The notes beneath the pieces were generated by a model. That model was not told the origin of the DNA. It worked only from the letters and a program-made list of their open reading frames with translations, and searched no databases. 25,771 nucleotides of DNA from JAAAOH01 sp041686235 (GTDB taxonomy: Bacteria; Spirochaetota; Spirochaetia; DSM-27196; PWMO01): NCBI GenBank assembly GCA_041686235.1, contig JAWLED010000039.1, positions 1 to 25,771 of the forward strand, read 5' to 3'. Of the stretch, positions 7,212 through 14,407 are shown piece by piece. A program made the translations under genes and the position numbers. Position 1 is the first letter of the stretch. Each line of letters opens with the position of its first letter.

Positions 7212-7994
7212 CTAATAGGGAGGCAATTCAGTATCAAGAGAGCCGTCGTAGGTGAGAACCTCGGTGTGCTGAGAGAACACCGAAACGGTGTGCTCGAACT
7301 GGGCCGTGAACTCACCGTCGGCCGAGACGTAGGTCCAACCGTCTTCGAGTAAGCGCACTTCTCCGTTTCCCAGACTCAATACCGGTTCTATGGTCAAAAC
7401 CATGCCCGGTACTACCGGCCGCCCCATTGCGGGACTTCCCGTGTTTGCAACTACCGGCTCCTCGTGCAGCTCGCGACCTATTCCGTGGCCCGTAAACGTT
7501 TTCACGACGCTGCACCCATGACGCGCGGCGGTGTGCTCGATAACCGCCGCAACATCGCCGAGCCGGCGACCGGCCCGACAGGCGGCGACTCCGGCATTGG
7601 TCGTCTGCCAGGCGGCACGCAAGAGTCGCAGAGCCTCGGGGCCGACCTGCCCAACGACGTATGTCCAAGCTGCGTCCGCCGACCACCCATCGATGCGGGT
7701 GGAAATATCCACCGTTACGATGTCTCCGTCTTCGAGGACCCGGTGGGAGGGAATACCGTGCGCGGCAACGTTGTTAACCGAAATCGAGGCCGCCCCGGGA
7801 AACCCGAGCCTGCGGTGGGAAACTTCCGCATGCGCCTTATTGAGACGGTGTGCACACAGTTGGTCCACCTGCGCAATGTCGAGCTCCGGCCGGATTAGCC
7901 CGCCTACCTCACGGAGAATGGCGGACAATAGGCGGCACGGAGGTCGCATGCGCGTGACATCGGCTGACGTCTTTAGCGGGACGTACGGCTCCAT
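7212..7994 (-). CDS. map: Methionine aminopeptidase, type I
   Basis: A 260-residue enzyme that removes the initiator Met from new proteins. All five metal ligands are visible: Asp in VTVDIS, Asp in SADAAW, His in FTGHGIGRELHEEP, Glu in LTIEPVL and Glu in QFEHTVSVF. The length fits a type Ia enzyme without an N-terminal zinc extension. The frame is open 73 codons further upstream, but that part lies inside aroH. The ATG at 7994 (MEPYVPLKTS) fits the family N-terminus. It starts 8 bases after the aroH stop, and the purine-rich end of aroH probably supplies the ribosome site, so translation is likely coupled. Confidence 0.95.
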   Translation of the reverse strand: MEPYVPLKTSADVTRMRPPCRLLSAILREVGGLIRPELDIAQVDQLCAHRLNKAHAEVSHRRLGFPGAASISVNNVAAHGIPSHRVLEDGDIVTVDISTRIDGWSADAAWTYVVGQVGPEALRLLRAAWQTTNAGVAACRAGRRLGDVAAVIEHTAARHGCSVVKTFTGHGIGRELHEEPVVANTGSPAMGRPVVPGMVLTIEPVLSLGNGEVRLLEDGWTYVSADGEFTAQFEHTVSVFSQHTEVLTYDGSLDTELPPY

Positions 7995-8002
7995 GAGGGA
8001 CG

Positions 8003-8371
8003 TCAGCCTCGCTCCTCGCTGAGGTCGGGCCGCAGCCGGCGGGCACCGTCGAGATAGACCGGACTGACCGGTTCGTCGCCGTCGGTCTCGAAGGTCATCA
8101 ACACGCGAAGGGTTTTCGGCAGTGAGTCCGGGTATGTTGGTTCGCTGGTGCAGAATAGAGGAACCTGCGAGTACCCGAAACGTCGTAAGGCGCGTGCCGG
8201 ATTCTCTGAGCAAAGGTCCGTCGTCTGGGAGAAAATCAAGCTGATAATCCGGTCGGGATCGGCCTTGTTCGACTTCACGAGGGAGGAAACGAGGCGCTGC
8301 ACCGCGTCCGCCATGGCGGGTGCGGTGTCCTGTTCCAGCTGAACGGCTCCACGGACTGCTTTAACCGACAT
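8003..8371 (-). CDS. aroH: Chorismate mutase, AroH type
   Basis: A 122-residue protein matching the monofunctional trimeric AroH family, which converts chorismate to prephenate for Phe/Tyr synthesis. Visible are VRGAVQLEQDT with Arg7, the PLFCTSE segment (Cys74, Glu77), LRVLMTF with Arg89, VYLDGA with Tyr106 and LRPDL near the end. These line up within one or two positions with the Bacillus subtilis active-site residues Arg7, Cys75, Glu78, Arg90 and Tyr108. The frame is open upstream, but the ATG at 8371 gives the standard N-terminus. The ribosome site is weak. A TATAAT box lies 40 bases upstream, so it probably starts its own transcript with map. Confidence 0.92.
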   Translation of the reverse strand: MSVKAVRGAVQLEQDTAPAMADAVQRLVSSLVKSNKADPDRIISLIFSQTTDLCSENPARALRRFGYSQVPLFCTSEPTYPDSLPKTLRVLMTFETDGDEPVSPVYLDGARRLRPDLSEERG

Positions 8372-8410
8372 CGGAGAAGAGCATATCATATGCGCCCGTT
8401 TCGGCGCTAT

Positions 8411-8416
8411 ATTATA
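8411..8416 (-). promoter_or_regulatory. Candidate -10 element for aroH-map
   Basis: A perfect TATAAT on the minus strand (8416-8411) lies about 33 bases of predicted leader before the aroH ATG. No clear -35 is seen at 16-18 bases. The TAA stop codon of the upstream membrane-protein gene falls inside this hexamer. Confidence 0.45.
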
Positions 8417-8792
8417 CAACGGGTTGTATGACCACAGTGACGAGGTGGGCACTGAAGCTCAATAGCAGCGAAAAGACGGTGGCAACGGCAGCATATACGA
8501 GCCGCCCGAGAAGAATATGGCGACGTGAGACCATCCATGCGACTAAGGCGACCGCGTAATAGACCGTTGCAAAACCGCACAGAGCACTGGTAACTCGAAG
8601 TATAGCAAGAAGCATTAGCTGCGAGCTGGGAAGAAAACGCTGGTAGTTGCCGAGTAGGTACATGCCCATGACAATGGCCGAGACCAAGAGGAGAAACACG
8701 CTTAGCGCTTCGAGGATGCGCATGCTTCTGTAGAGGACGGGATAGTGATGCGGGCGATCGGAGTGCTTACGGGCCATGATAGTGCGAACCAT
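8412..8792 (-). CDS. Small integral membrane protein of unknown function
   Basis: A 126-residue protein starting MVRTIMARKHSDRPHHYP, then three to four hydrophobic segments: about residues 25-48 (ALSVFLLLVSAIVMGMYLL), 58-87 (LMLLAILRV through VALVAWMV) and 93-122 (LVYAAVATVFSLLLSFSAHL). The frame is open upstream to 8939, but that part overlaps the divergent HAD gene and is unlikely to be coding. ATG 8792 follows a weak AGAG and a candidate promoter; ATG 8777 (MARKHS) is an alternative. The His/Arg-rich head should be cytoplasmic. I do not recognise the family. Its TAA stop lies within the aroH -10 box. Confidence 0.65.
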   Translation of the reverse strand: MVRTIMARKHSDRPHHYPVLYRSMRILEALSVFLLLVSAIVMGMYLLGNYQRFLPSSQLMLLAILRVTSALCGFATVYYAVALVAWMVSRRHILLGRLVYAAVATVFSLLLSFSAHLVTVVIQPVV

Positions 8793-8810
8793 AGAAGGCT
8801 CTGTGCGCAG

Positions 8811-8839
8811 AGTATAGCAGAACGTGATATTGCATCGAA
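8811..8839 (-). promoter_or_regulatory. Candidate promoter for the small membrane protein gene
   Basis: On the minus strand TTCGAT (8839-8834) and TATACT (8816-8811) are separated by 17 bases. The -10 matches at 5/6; the -35 is poor. The predicted start near 8804 gives a leader of about 12 bases before ATG 8792. A small inverted repeat, CTCTG-TGCG-CAGAG (8799-8812), overlaps the start region. Confidence 0.35.
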
Positions 8840-8988
8840 GGGGTATTTGGCCTACGATGAGAAACTCATCCATGCCCGACCCTACGCCGAATACAAAGGA
8901 CATCGACACAGTTTCCGCGCGTAGCCGTCGAGCCCTCATATCTATGATTCGCGCACGCTCCGCCCCGTGTGCTCCACAACCGACCGAA

Positions 8989-9951
8989 ATGACCCCGGTT
9001 CATGCCGATCTCAGCTCAATTCGCGCCGTGCTTTTCGACATCTATGGTACTCTGTTCGTGTCGGGATCGGGAGATATCGGCGTTTCCATGGCCGCCGGCG
9101 CGCATACGCAGTTTGCCCGCACGCTCTTTTCGGTGGCTCCAAACCTTCTTGCCGGAGATGTCCGGCCCGGGCTCCAGTGGTCGGAAGCGGAGCGCGATCG
9201 GCCTACCGTGGAAGAAAACGGTGAAGCGGAAAACGGTGAAGCGATTGAGGCGTACCGTCGCGTCGGAAAGGCTGCCCGCACAGCGTATTACGGTGCGATC
9301 GAAGCGTTTCACCGGGAGAAACGGCGCGCGGGAATCGATTACCCCGAGGTCGATATTCGCGAGGTGTGGGCTCGGGTGTTCAGCGATCTCTATGAGGCGG
9401 ACCTGTTGCGTGACCTTCCGCATCCGGAGGTGATCGAGACCATAGCCGTAGACTATGAGTTACGGAGCAACCCGGTGTGGCCCATGCCGCAGGCAGATGA
9501 AACACTGCGCAACCTCAACGAGGCCGGCTACGCTCTCGGGGTAGTGTCGAACGCACAGTTTTTCACCCCTCTGTTGTTTCCCGCCTTGCTGGGTCGGGAG
9601 CCCGGTTCCCTTGGTCTGCAACAGCGCTTGAGCGCCTATTCGTATCGGGAGGGCCGGGCGAAGCCGTCACCGCAGATGTTTAGCTCCCCGCTTTCGGAGC
9701 TTCGCCGTTCGTATGATATTCGCCCGGAGCAGGTACTGTACGTTGGCAACGACATGAAAAATGATATGATGACCGCGTCACGAGCGGGTTGTCGAGCTTG
9801 CTTATTTGCCGGGGACCGCCGGTCACTGCGGGCTCGCGAAGACGACGAAGAGGCATCCCGCACGCGGCCGGATGCCGTCATTCTGGAACTCAGAGAGCTC
9901 GGATCGATGCTCTCGTTTGGAGGGGCTCAGTATGCGAAAATTTCTGATTAG
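8989..9951 (+). CDS. HAD-superfamily hydrolase (haloacid-dehalogenase-like)
   Basis: A 320-residue protein with all four HAD motifs: motif I LFDIYGTLF (nucleophile Asp17), motif II VVSNAQF, motif III Lys in GRAKPSPQMF, and motif IV VLYVGNDMKNDM. The second Asp of motif I is Tyr, as in L-2-haloacid-dehalogenase-type members (DxYGTL). A large helical cap lies between motifs I and II. The substrate cannot be inferred. The start is uncertain. ATG 8989 is chosen because it precedes the fold closely, but it lacks a ribosome site; the frame is open back to GTG 8824, with other ATGs at 8857, 8872 and 8944. The gene overlaps the following SPFH-like gene by 20 bases. Confidence 0.85.
   Translation: MTPVHADLSSIRAVLFDIYGTLFVSGSGDIGVSMAAGAHTQFARTLFSVAPNLLAGDVRPGLQWSEAERDRPTVEENGEAENGEAIEAYRRVGKAARTAYYGAIEAFHREKRRAGIDYPEVDIREVWARVFSDLYEADLLRDLPHPEVIETIAVDYELRSNPVWPMPQADETLRNLNEAGYALGVVSNAQFFTPLLFPALLGREPGSLGLQQRLSAYSYREGRAKPSPQMFSSPLSELRRSYDIRPEQVLYVGNDMKNDMMTASRAGCRACLFAGDRRSLRAREDDEEASRTRPDAVILELRELGSMLSFGGAQYAKISD
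9214..9243 (+). repeat. Perfect 15-bp tandem duplication inside the HAD gene
   Basis: GAAAACGGTGAAGCG occurs twice back to back (9214-9228 and 9229-9243). It adds a second Glu-Asn-Gly-Glu-Ala to the cap domain without shifting the frame. Confidence 0.95.
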
Positions 9952-10810
9952 TCTGGTGATTGTCATCTTGGCCGGTGGAACGGCGTTCTATTTCGGATGG
10001 GTGCAGCTCCAGCTGCCTCCAAATACCTACGGTGTGGTGTTCACCAAAACCGGCGGCTGGGACGAGACCGTGCTCGAACCCGGTGAGTTTCACTGGAGGT
10101 GGGAACGATTGCTGCCGACCAATTTTACGCTTCACGTGTTTCCCGCTACTCCCCACGACTCGGTGGTTACCTCATCGGGGACCCTGCCTTCGGGAGACGT
10201 TTACGCCGAATACCTCGACCAACGTCCCGACTTCGGTTACGAAATCGAAGTCGACCTTGCGTTCCGTGTACGAAAAGAAGACCTGCCTCAGCTTGCCGCC
10301 GAGGAAGACCTCGAACCGGAAGGGCTCGAAGAATGGTATGAGCGCCAGGACAGCCGGATTCGAGATGCGTCTCGCTCCATGGTGCGAGAGCTCTACGCCG
10401 ATGCACATGACCAGAGCGAGGGCTCGGTGCAGTTAGAGAGTCTCGAGGATGAGCTTATCGACCGACTCAGCGAGAGATTTTCCTCGCTTCAATTCCTCTC
10501 TGCCGTTCCCAACGCCGTCAAGATCCCCGATCTCGGGCTCTATGAAACGGCACGTTCTTTGTACTTCGAGACCATAGAGGCACGCCGAGAAGCTATTGCT
10601 GAGAGCGAGTTTGACGCCGAAGAGGAGCGTATTAGCCAAGCATCGCGACTCGAGACTCTCAAGCAATACGGCCAGGTGCTGTCCGACTTTCCGGTACTGT
10701 TGGACTATTTCTCGCTTTCCGCCGAAGAAGGGTTTGATCCCCTGGAGCTGGATGCCGTTCGCAACCTCGGAGCCGAAGAACCGCAGCAGGAGCAGGAGCA
10801 GCAGCCGTAG
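9932..10810 (+). CDS. SPFH/band-7-like membrane-anchored protein
   Basis: A 292-residue protein. The start ATG 9932 is well supported by GGAGGGG 7-8 bases upstream, inside the end of the HAD gene. One N-terminal membrane helix (FLISLVIVILAGGTAFYFG) is followed by PPNTYGVVFTKTGGWDETVLEPG, cut here for length, which resembles the first strands of SPFH/prohibitin domains. It continues with an acidic helical region and a segment IPDLGLYETARSLYFETI typical of the end of band-7 domains. The tail is Glu/Gln-rich. Such proteins usually form membrane-associated oligomers that organise proteases or lipid domains. The match is partial and divergent. The gene ends 2 bases from the stop of the convergent 603-residue gene. 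Confidence 0.6.
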   Translation: MRKFLISLVIVILAGGTAFYFGWVQLQLPPNTYGVVFTKTGGWDETVLEPGEFHWRWERLLPTNFTLHVFPATPHDSVVTSSGTLPSGDVYAEYLDQRPDFGYEIEVDLAFRVRKEDLPQLAAEEDLEPEGLEEWYERQDSRIRDASRSMVRELYADAHDQSEGSVQLESLEDELIDRLSERFSSLQFLSAVPNAVKIPDLGLYETARSLYFETIEARREAIAESEFDAEEERISQASRLETLKQYGQVLSDFPVLLDYFSLSAEEGFDPLELDAVRNLGAEEPQQEQEQQP

Positions 10811-10812
10811 GA

Positions 10813-12624
10813 CTACATAGCCTCTTCGACGGCGATAGTCTGTGCTATGAGGGTGTGGAGTTTCAGCAGCGTGTTGCTCTGCTCCGCCAGCTTCCATTCG
10901 AGCGCGTCGGTGTGGGGATCGGTTGGATCGTACAATGCGTACCGCTCTTTGAGCGCTTCGGGCATATTTTGTAGTAATTCCTGCAACATGGCGCGTATGC
11001 CTTCAATGTGGTCGAGTGCTTTATCGAGTAATAGAGCGATTTCTTTATCGGTCTGAGAAATGAGATTGCGGTAAGCCGGATGTCGGCTCGCATCCTCCGC
11101 CGAATGGCGCACGCGGTGAAACAGCTTACCGGAGTCGGCGTCCGGAGCGAACGCGGCGTCGAGTTGCTCGGCTCGTTCTTCTATGTCTCGCAGCCCGTCG
11201 GCGTGGGAAACGATTGCATTGCTCGTCTCTTTACGCCGTGACGGCATCATACGGCTGAGAACCCTCAGGAACTCTCTTAAGTCGCGTCGGAACGGACGCT
11301 TCAAGTAATCGTGGAGAATATTCAGCGCGCGCACGTTCCGGAGTACGGGCAGACCAAGTTTTCGCAGTTCCTGTGGGGTGCTTTGCGGGAGGAAGCTCAA
11401 AGGCACGACATCGCCGCCCATGACTTCCCGGATGAGACGCTCTATTACTGCGTGCCGAATTTCTGGAAAGATTTCATCGAGCCGTGAGAGCACCTCGATT
11501 CGCATCGAGTTTTCGTAAAATGCTTTGAGATCCAGTTGCGGTGGATAGGCTATGATGCGGTAGTAAGGATCGCGGCGGATATAGCGGATGAGCTCGACCA
11601 GGGGAACTCTTTCCTTGAACCTACGTACCGAGTCATGCAACGTGTGGAGGTGATCGGAAATGCTGTCGACCCGCCCCTCTCGTTCCTCTTCGCTCATCGG
11701 GGCGTGTTTTGCGTTCTCGCCCTGACTCTCCGGTGTGCCCTCCTCGTCTTCGCCCCGCTCGTTGCGCGTGGCGAAGCCCGCCAATAAATCACGATGCACA
11801 AAAAACCGGCGGGGCACCTTCAAAGCCGTATAGACTGCGTAGTACAGCTCCTCGAGCTGCGGCACGACTGCAGCGGCAGGGGCATTGCGCATGGCCGGCC
11901 TGTCCTGCGGCGGGGCCAGTCCCGGTCGGTACCCGAACCGCTCAAAAAACGTCTGATAGTCGTAGAGGCAGATATCGCGCAAAAAGTACAGCGGCGCGAT
12001 ACCGGACTCGATATGGGCAAAGGCCTCGGCCGGGATGCCCGAGAGATAGGTTTCGAGGCGCTCGAGAAGCTCCCGCCGAATCTCCGATTTCCGCTGTGTC
12101 CTGAGGAAGATATCCTCCATCTCGCGGCGTGGAAGGAGGTCTTCGGGAGAGCTTTTTGCCTCGGGAACCTTCGCGGACAACAGGTGGTGGATCATCAGCC
12201 GGAGGCTCTCCTTGCGGCTCCACAGGTGCTTGAACAGCGGGATGACCGGATAGGCGGCGCGGTATATGTCGAACACGTGCGAGGCAATGGCGCCGTCTAC
12301 GCTGTCGGTGGCAACGTCGGTGTGCTTGAGCCCGGCGGCGTGGAGTGTGTGCTGCAGTCGTTTGAGTCGGACTTCCAGAAAGCAGGTTTGTCGATCGTGG
12401 CCGGTGAGCAGATGCCGAAGCCAAACACGTATCCGCATTCCCAGAGACATCTGCGCGATGTCTTTTTCTACGAGCCCGGTCCACTGGTCCCGGTGCATTT
12501 CGACGGGGTAAAGATGGTCGGAATGATCGTAGTCGAGACTGAGGCTCTTGGTGATTTTGCGGTAGAGTTCCGCTCGCTCCTGTTCGGGGAGCGCCTTCAC
12601 TAGCTCGCGAAACCGCTTGCTCAC
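10813..12624 (-). CDS. Large cytoplasmic helical protein of unknown function, 603 residues
   Basis: The protein starts with GTG 12624 (MSKRFRELVKALPEQER). The GTGA overlaps the stop of the thiamine pyrophosphokinase gene, so translation is coupled. It is predicted almost entirely helical, rich in Arg, Leu and Glu, with no signal peptide, membrane segment or recognisable catalytic motif. A charged linker (about residues 275-310, GEDEEGTPESQGEN) divides it into two halves. The second half has LVELIRYIRRDPYYRI and ends in a coiled-coil-like EWKLAEQSNTLLKLHTLIAQ. It looks like a spirochaete-restricted family, possibly one with only a DUF name, but I cannot verify that. No function is proposed. 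Confidence 0.75.
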   Translation of the reverse strand: MSKRFRELVKALPEQERAELYRKITKSLSLDYDHSDHLYPVEMHRDQWTGLVEKDIAQMSLGMRIRVWLRHLLTGHDRQTCFLEVRLKRLQHTLHAAGLKHTDVATDSVDGAIASHVFDIYRAAYPVIPLFKHLWSRKESLRLMIHHLLSAKVPEAKSSPEDLLPRREMEDIFLRTQRKSEIRRELLERLETYLSGIPAEAFAHIESGIAPLYFLRDICLYDYQTFFERFGYRPGLAPPQDRPAMRNAPAAAVVPQLEELYYAVYTALKVPRRFFVHRDLLAGFATRNERGEDEEGTPESQGENAKHAPMSEEEREGRVDSISDHLHTLHDSVRRFKERVPLVELIRYIRRDPYYRIIAYPPQLDLKAFYENSMRIEVLSRLDEIFPEIRHAVIERLIREVMGGDVVPLSFLPQSTPQELRKLGLPVLRNVRALNILHDYLKRPFRRDLREFLRVLSRMMPSRRKETSNAIVSHADGLRDIEERAEQLDAAFAPDADSGKLFHRVRHSAEDASRHPAYRNLISQTDKEIALLLDKALDHIEGIRAMLQELLQNMPEALKERYALYDPTDPHTDALEWKLAEQSNTLLKLHTLIAQTIAVEEAM

Positions 12625-13250
12625 CCGTGGTTCTCCGATTCTCGGACCATGATCAGCCGGCCGGCAATCATTTCCACTCTTAGCTCGTCTGAGACGACTT
12701 CGTTGCTAATTCCCACATCGCCGTGCGTCCACACCAGCCCGTCGAGGGGCCACTTCAATCCGTGTGAACGCATGCGACATGGCTCGTTGCCCACCGGAAA
12801 GAACGATACCGTACTGCCGCGCAAATCTCCGCGCTGCACCATGGAATCTACGGCTGTAATTTCATTTCCGGACGTCAACCATACATTTGGGTGTGGATCG
12901 CGGTGGAACAGCGACAAAATGCCGATGAGATGATCCATTCGCCCGCCACCCCCGCCGACAAGCACGACTTCGTCGAATTGCTCTGCGTAAAGCATCTCGA
13001 GGGCAAGTTCAGTGTCGGTGTTGTCCTTTTCCGGGGGAAACCGCTTGATCCGATCTTCGGGAAGCCTCTGAAGCAGCTCGACGTCCCGAAGTGAATCCAT
13101 ATCTCCAACGACGAAGTCAGGCTCTACCCCCGCCTCCATGGCGCGTTCGACGCCGGTGTCGGCAGCAATAACGCGGTGAGCCCCATCGGCCCATCGTGTG
13201 AGCTCATTCACACCGGGGCCCTTGCCGCCGGTTACAACAATGCCTCTCAA
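12621..13250 (-). CDS. thiN: Thiamine pyrophosphokinase
   Basis: A 209-residue enzyme that transfers pyrophosphate from ATP to thiamine. Family motifs are AADTGVERAMEAGVEPD, VVGDMDS (47-53), FPPEKDNTDTELAL (71-84, with the metal/ATP-binding Asp and Glu residues) and VGGGGGRMDH (98-107). The frame is open to 13550, but that region is antisense to flaB. TTG 13250 is the best start: GGAGGGG lies 6 bases upstream and the first strand RGIVVTGG follows at once. The length is then normal for the family. The gene overlaps the next one by four bases (GTGA). Confidence 0.92.
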   Translation of the reverse strand: MRGIVVTGGKGPGVNELTRWADGAHRVIAADTGVERAMEAGVEPDFVVGDMDSLRDVELLQRLPEDRIKRFPPEKDNTDTELALEMLYAEQFDEVVLVGGGGGRMDHLIGILSLFHRDPHPNVWLTSGNEITAVDSMVQRGDLRGSTVSFFPVGNEPCRMRSHGLKWPLDGLVWTHGDVGISNEVVSDELRVEMIAGRLIMVRESENHG

Positions 13251-13282
13251 AACCGTCCCCTCCACTCGATGTCGTGGGTCTA

Positions 13283-13312
13283 AGGATAGCTCATTAGCTG
13301 CCCCGATTGCAA
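13283..13312 (-). promoter_or_regulatory. Candidate promoter for thiN and the 603-residue gene
   Basis: On the minus strand TTGCAA (13312-13307) and TATCCT (13288-13283) are 18 bases apart, each matching consensus at 4/6. Transcription would begin near 13276, about 26 bases before the TTG start. Confidence 0.35.
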
Positions 13313-13354
13313 AGGCGAAACCCTGCGTTTTGCCGAACGGAAAAAAGAAAATGC

Positions 13355-13381
13355 TAAAGCGTGGCCCTGAGAGACCGATTC
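13355..13381 (+). promoter_or_regulatory. Sigma-28 (FliA) promoter of flaB
   Basis: TAAAGCGT (13355-13362), 11 bases, then ACCGATTC (13374-13381). This matches the flagellar sigma-28 consensus TAAAGTTT-N11-GCCGATAA in spacing and in the key TAAAG and CCGAT bases. It lies about 60 bases upstream of the flaB start and is the expected promoter type for a late flagellar gene. Confidence 0.8.
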
Positions 13382-13440
13382 CTAGGACGTAGCCAGACCA
13401 CAGGCACGGAAGCCCGTGGTAAACATTCAAGGAGGATCTT

Positions 13441-14313
13441 ATGGTCATCAACCACAACATGAGCGCGATGTTCGCCCAGCGACAGCAGAAGTTCAACACA
13501 ATGGACACGCAAGGCAACATCGAAAAGCTCTCGTCCGGTATGCGTATCAATCGTGCAGGCGATGATGCGTCCGGACTAGCCGTTTCGGAGAAGATGCGCG
13601 CGCAGATTAGCGGCCTGAATCAGGCTGAGCGAAATGCAGCGGACGGCATCTCTATGATCCAAACGGCGGAGGGCTACCTGCAGGGTACGCAGGACATCCT
13701 GCAGCGAATGCGTGAGTTGGCCGTTCAATCCTCAAACGGTACGTACACCGCAGAGGACCGCATGCAGATCCAGGTCGAGATATCGAGCCTGGTCGATGAG
13801 GTAAACCGAATTGCGTCTAATGCGCAATTCAACGGCATGAACTTGCTCACGGGTCGCTTCGCACAGGACACGGGTGAAAACACCGTGACCGCCAGTATGT
13901 ATTTCCATATTGGTGCGAACATGGACCAGCGCGAACGCGTTCACATCGGTACGATGACAGCCCAGGGGCTTGGTATCCAGGGCACGGACGGGCTGCCCCA
14001 CACGGCCACCTTCATCTCTATGTCGACTCCCGACAAGGCTAATATTGCCATCGGTGTCGTCGATGAGGCGTTGCAGGCTGTGAACAAGCAGCGCGCCGAC
14101 CTCGGTGCCTATCAGAATCGCCTCGACTATGCTCGACAGTCGCTCTCGGTTGGCGCCGAGAACACCCAAGCTGCCGAGTCTCGCATTCGGGATACGGACA
14201 TGGCTGATGAGATCGTGGATTTCACGACGAATCAGATTCTGACCCAGTCATCGAATGCGATGATAGCGCAGGCGAACCAGCAGCCGCAGAACGTTTTGCA
14301 GTTGCTGCAGTAA
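13441..14313 (+). CDS. flaB: Periplasmic flagellar filament core protein FlaB (flagellin)
   Basis: A 290-residue flagellin without a variable central domain, typical of spirochaete FlaB core proteins of about 285-290 residues. The N-terminal D0/D1 region begins MVINHNMSAMFAQRQQ and has KLSSGMRINRAGDDASGLAV. The middle has the spirochaete-type FHIGANMDQRERVHIGTM. The C-terminal helix has AAESRIRDTDMADEIVDF and ends QNVLQLLQ. No signal peptide is present, as expected for export by the flagellar type III apparatus into the periplasm. AAGGAGG lies 6-7 bases before the ATG. The gene stands alone between a sigma-28 promoter and a strong terminator. Confidence 0.97.
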   Translation: MVINHNMSAMFAQRQQKFNTMDTQGNIEKLSSGMRINRAGDDASGLAVSEKMRAQISGLNQAERNAADGISMIQTAEGYLQGTQDILQRMRELAVQSSNGTYTAEDRMQIQVEISSLVDEVNRIASNAQFNGMNLLTGRFAQDTGENTVTASMYFHIGANMDQRERVHIGTMTAQGLGIQGTDGLPHTATFISMSTPDKANIAIGVVDEALQAVNKQRADLGAYQNRLDYARQSLSVGAENTQAAESRIRDTDMADEIVDFTTNQILTQSSNAMIAQANQQPQNVLQLLQ

Positions 14314-14338
14314 TGACCCTGGCGTCCTGCACCACGAA

Positions 14339-14378
14339 GCGCCCGTCCACTGTTTCAGTGGGCCGGGCGCTTTTTTTT
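14339..14378 (+). terminator. Intrinsic terminator after flaB
   Basis: GCGCCCG and CCACTG pair with CAGTGG and CGGGCGC around a TTT loop, with a small internal asymmetry. Eight T follow (14371-14378). The stem begins 25 bases after the flaB stop. The T-run lies where a -35 box for the next gene would be. Confidence 0.93.
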
Positions 14379-14393
14379 GAGTCGCTGCGCCGG

Positions 14394-14399
14394 TATAAT
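14394..14399 (+). promoter_or_regulatory. -10 element of the CCA-adding enzyme gene (leaderless start)
   Basis: A perfect TATAAT ends 8 bases before the ATG at 14408, so the predicted first transcribed base is 14406 or close to it. No ribosome site is present between the box and the ATG. A -35 box at 17 bases would fall in the terminator T-run and is poor. Confidence 0.6.
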
Positions 14400-14407
14400 G
14401 CTCCTCG

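Noticed and set aside
7995..8213. N-terminal extension of methionine aminopeptidase
   Set aside because: It lies inside aroH in another frame and has no similarity to type I enzymes. ATG 7994 fits the family.
11794..12603. Open frame of 269 codons antisense to the 603-residue gene
   Set aside because: No ribosome site or recognisable motif. The minus-strand gene is better supported because it is coupled to thiamine pyrophosphokinase.
13251..13550. N-terminal extension of thiamine pyrophosphokinase
   Set aside because: It would overlap the flaB start and sigma-28 promoter in antisense and gives a hydrophobic sequence foreign to the family. TTG 13250 has a strong ribosome site.
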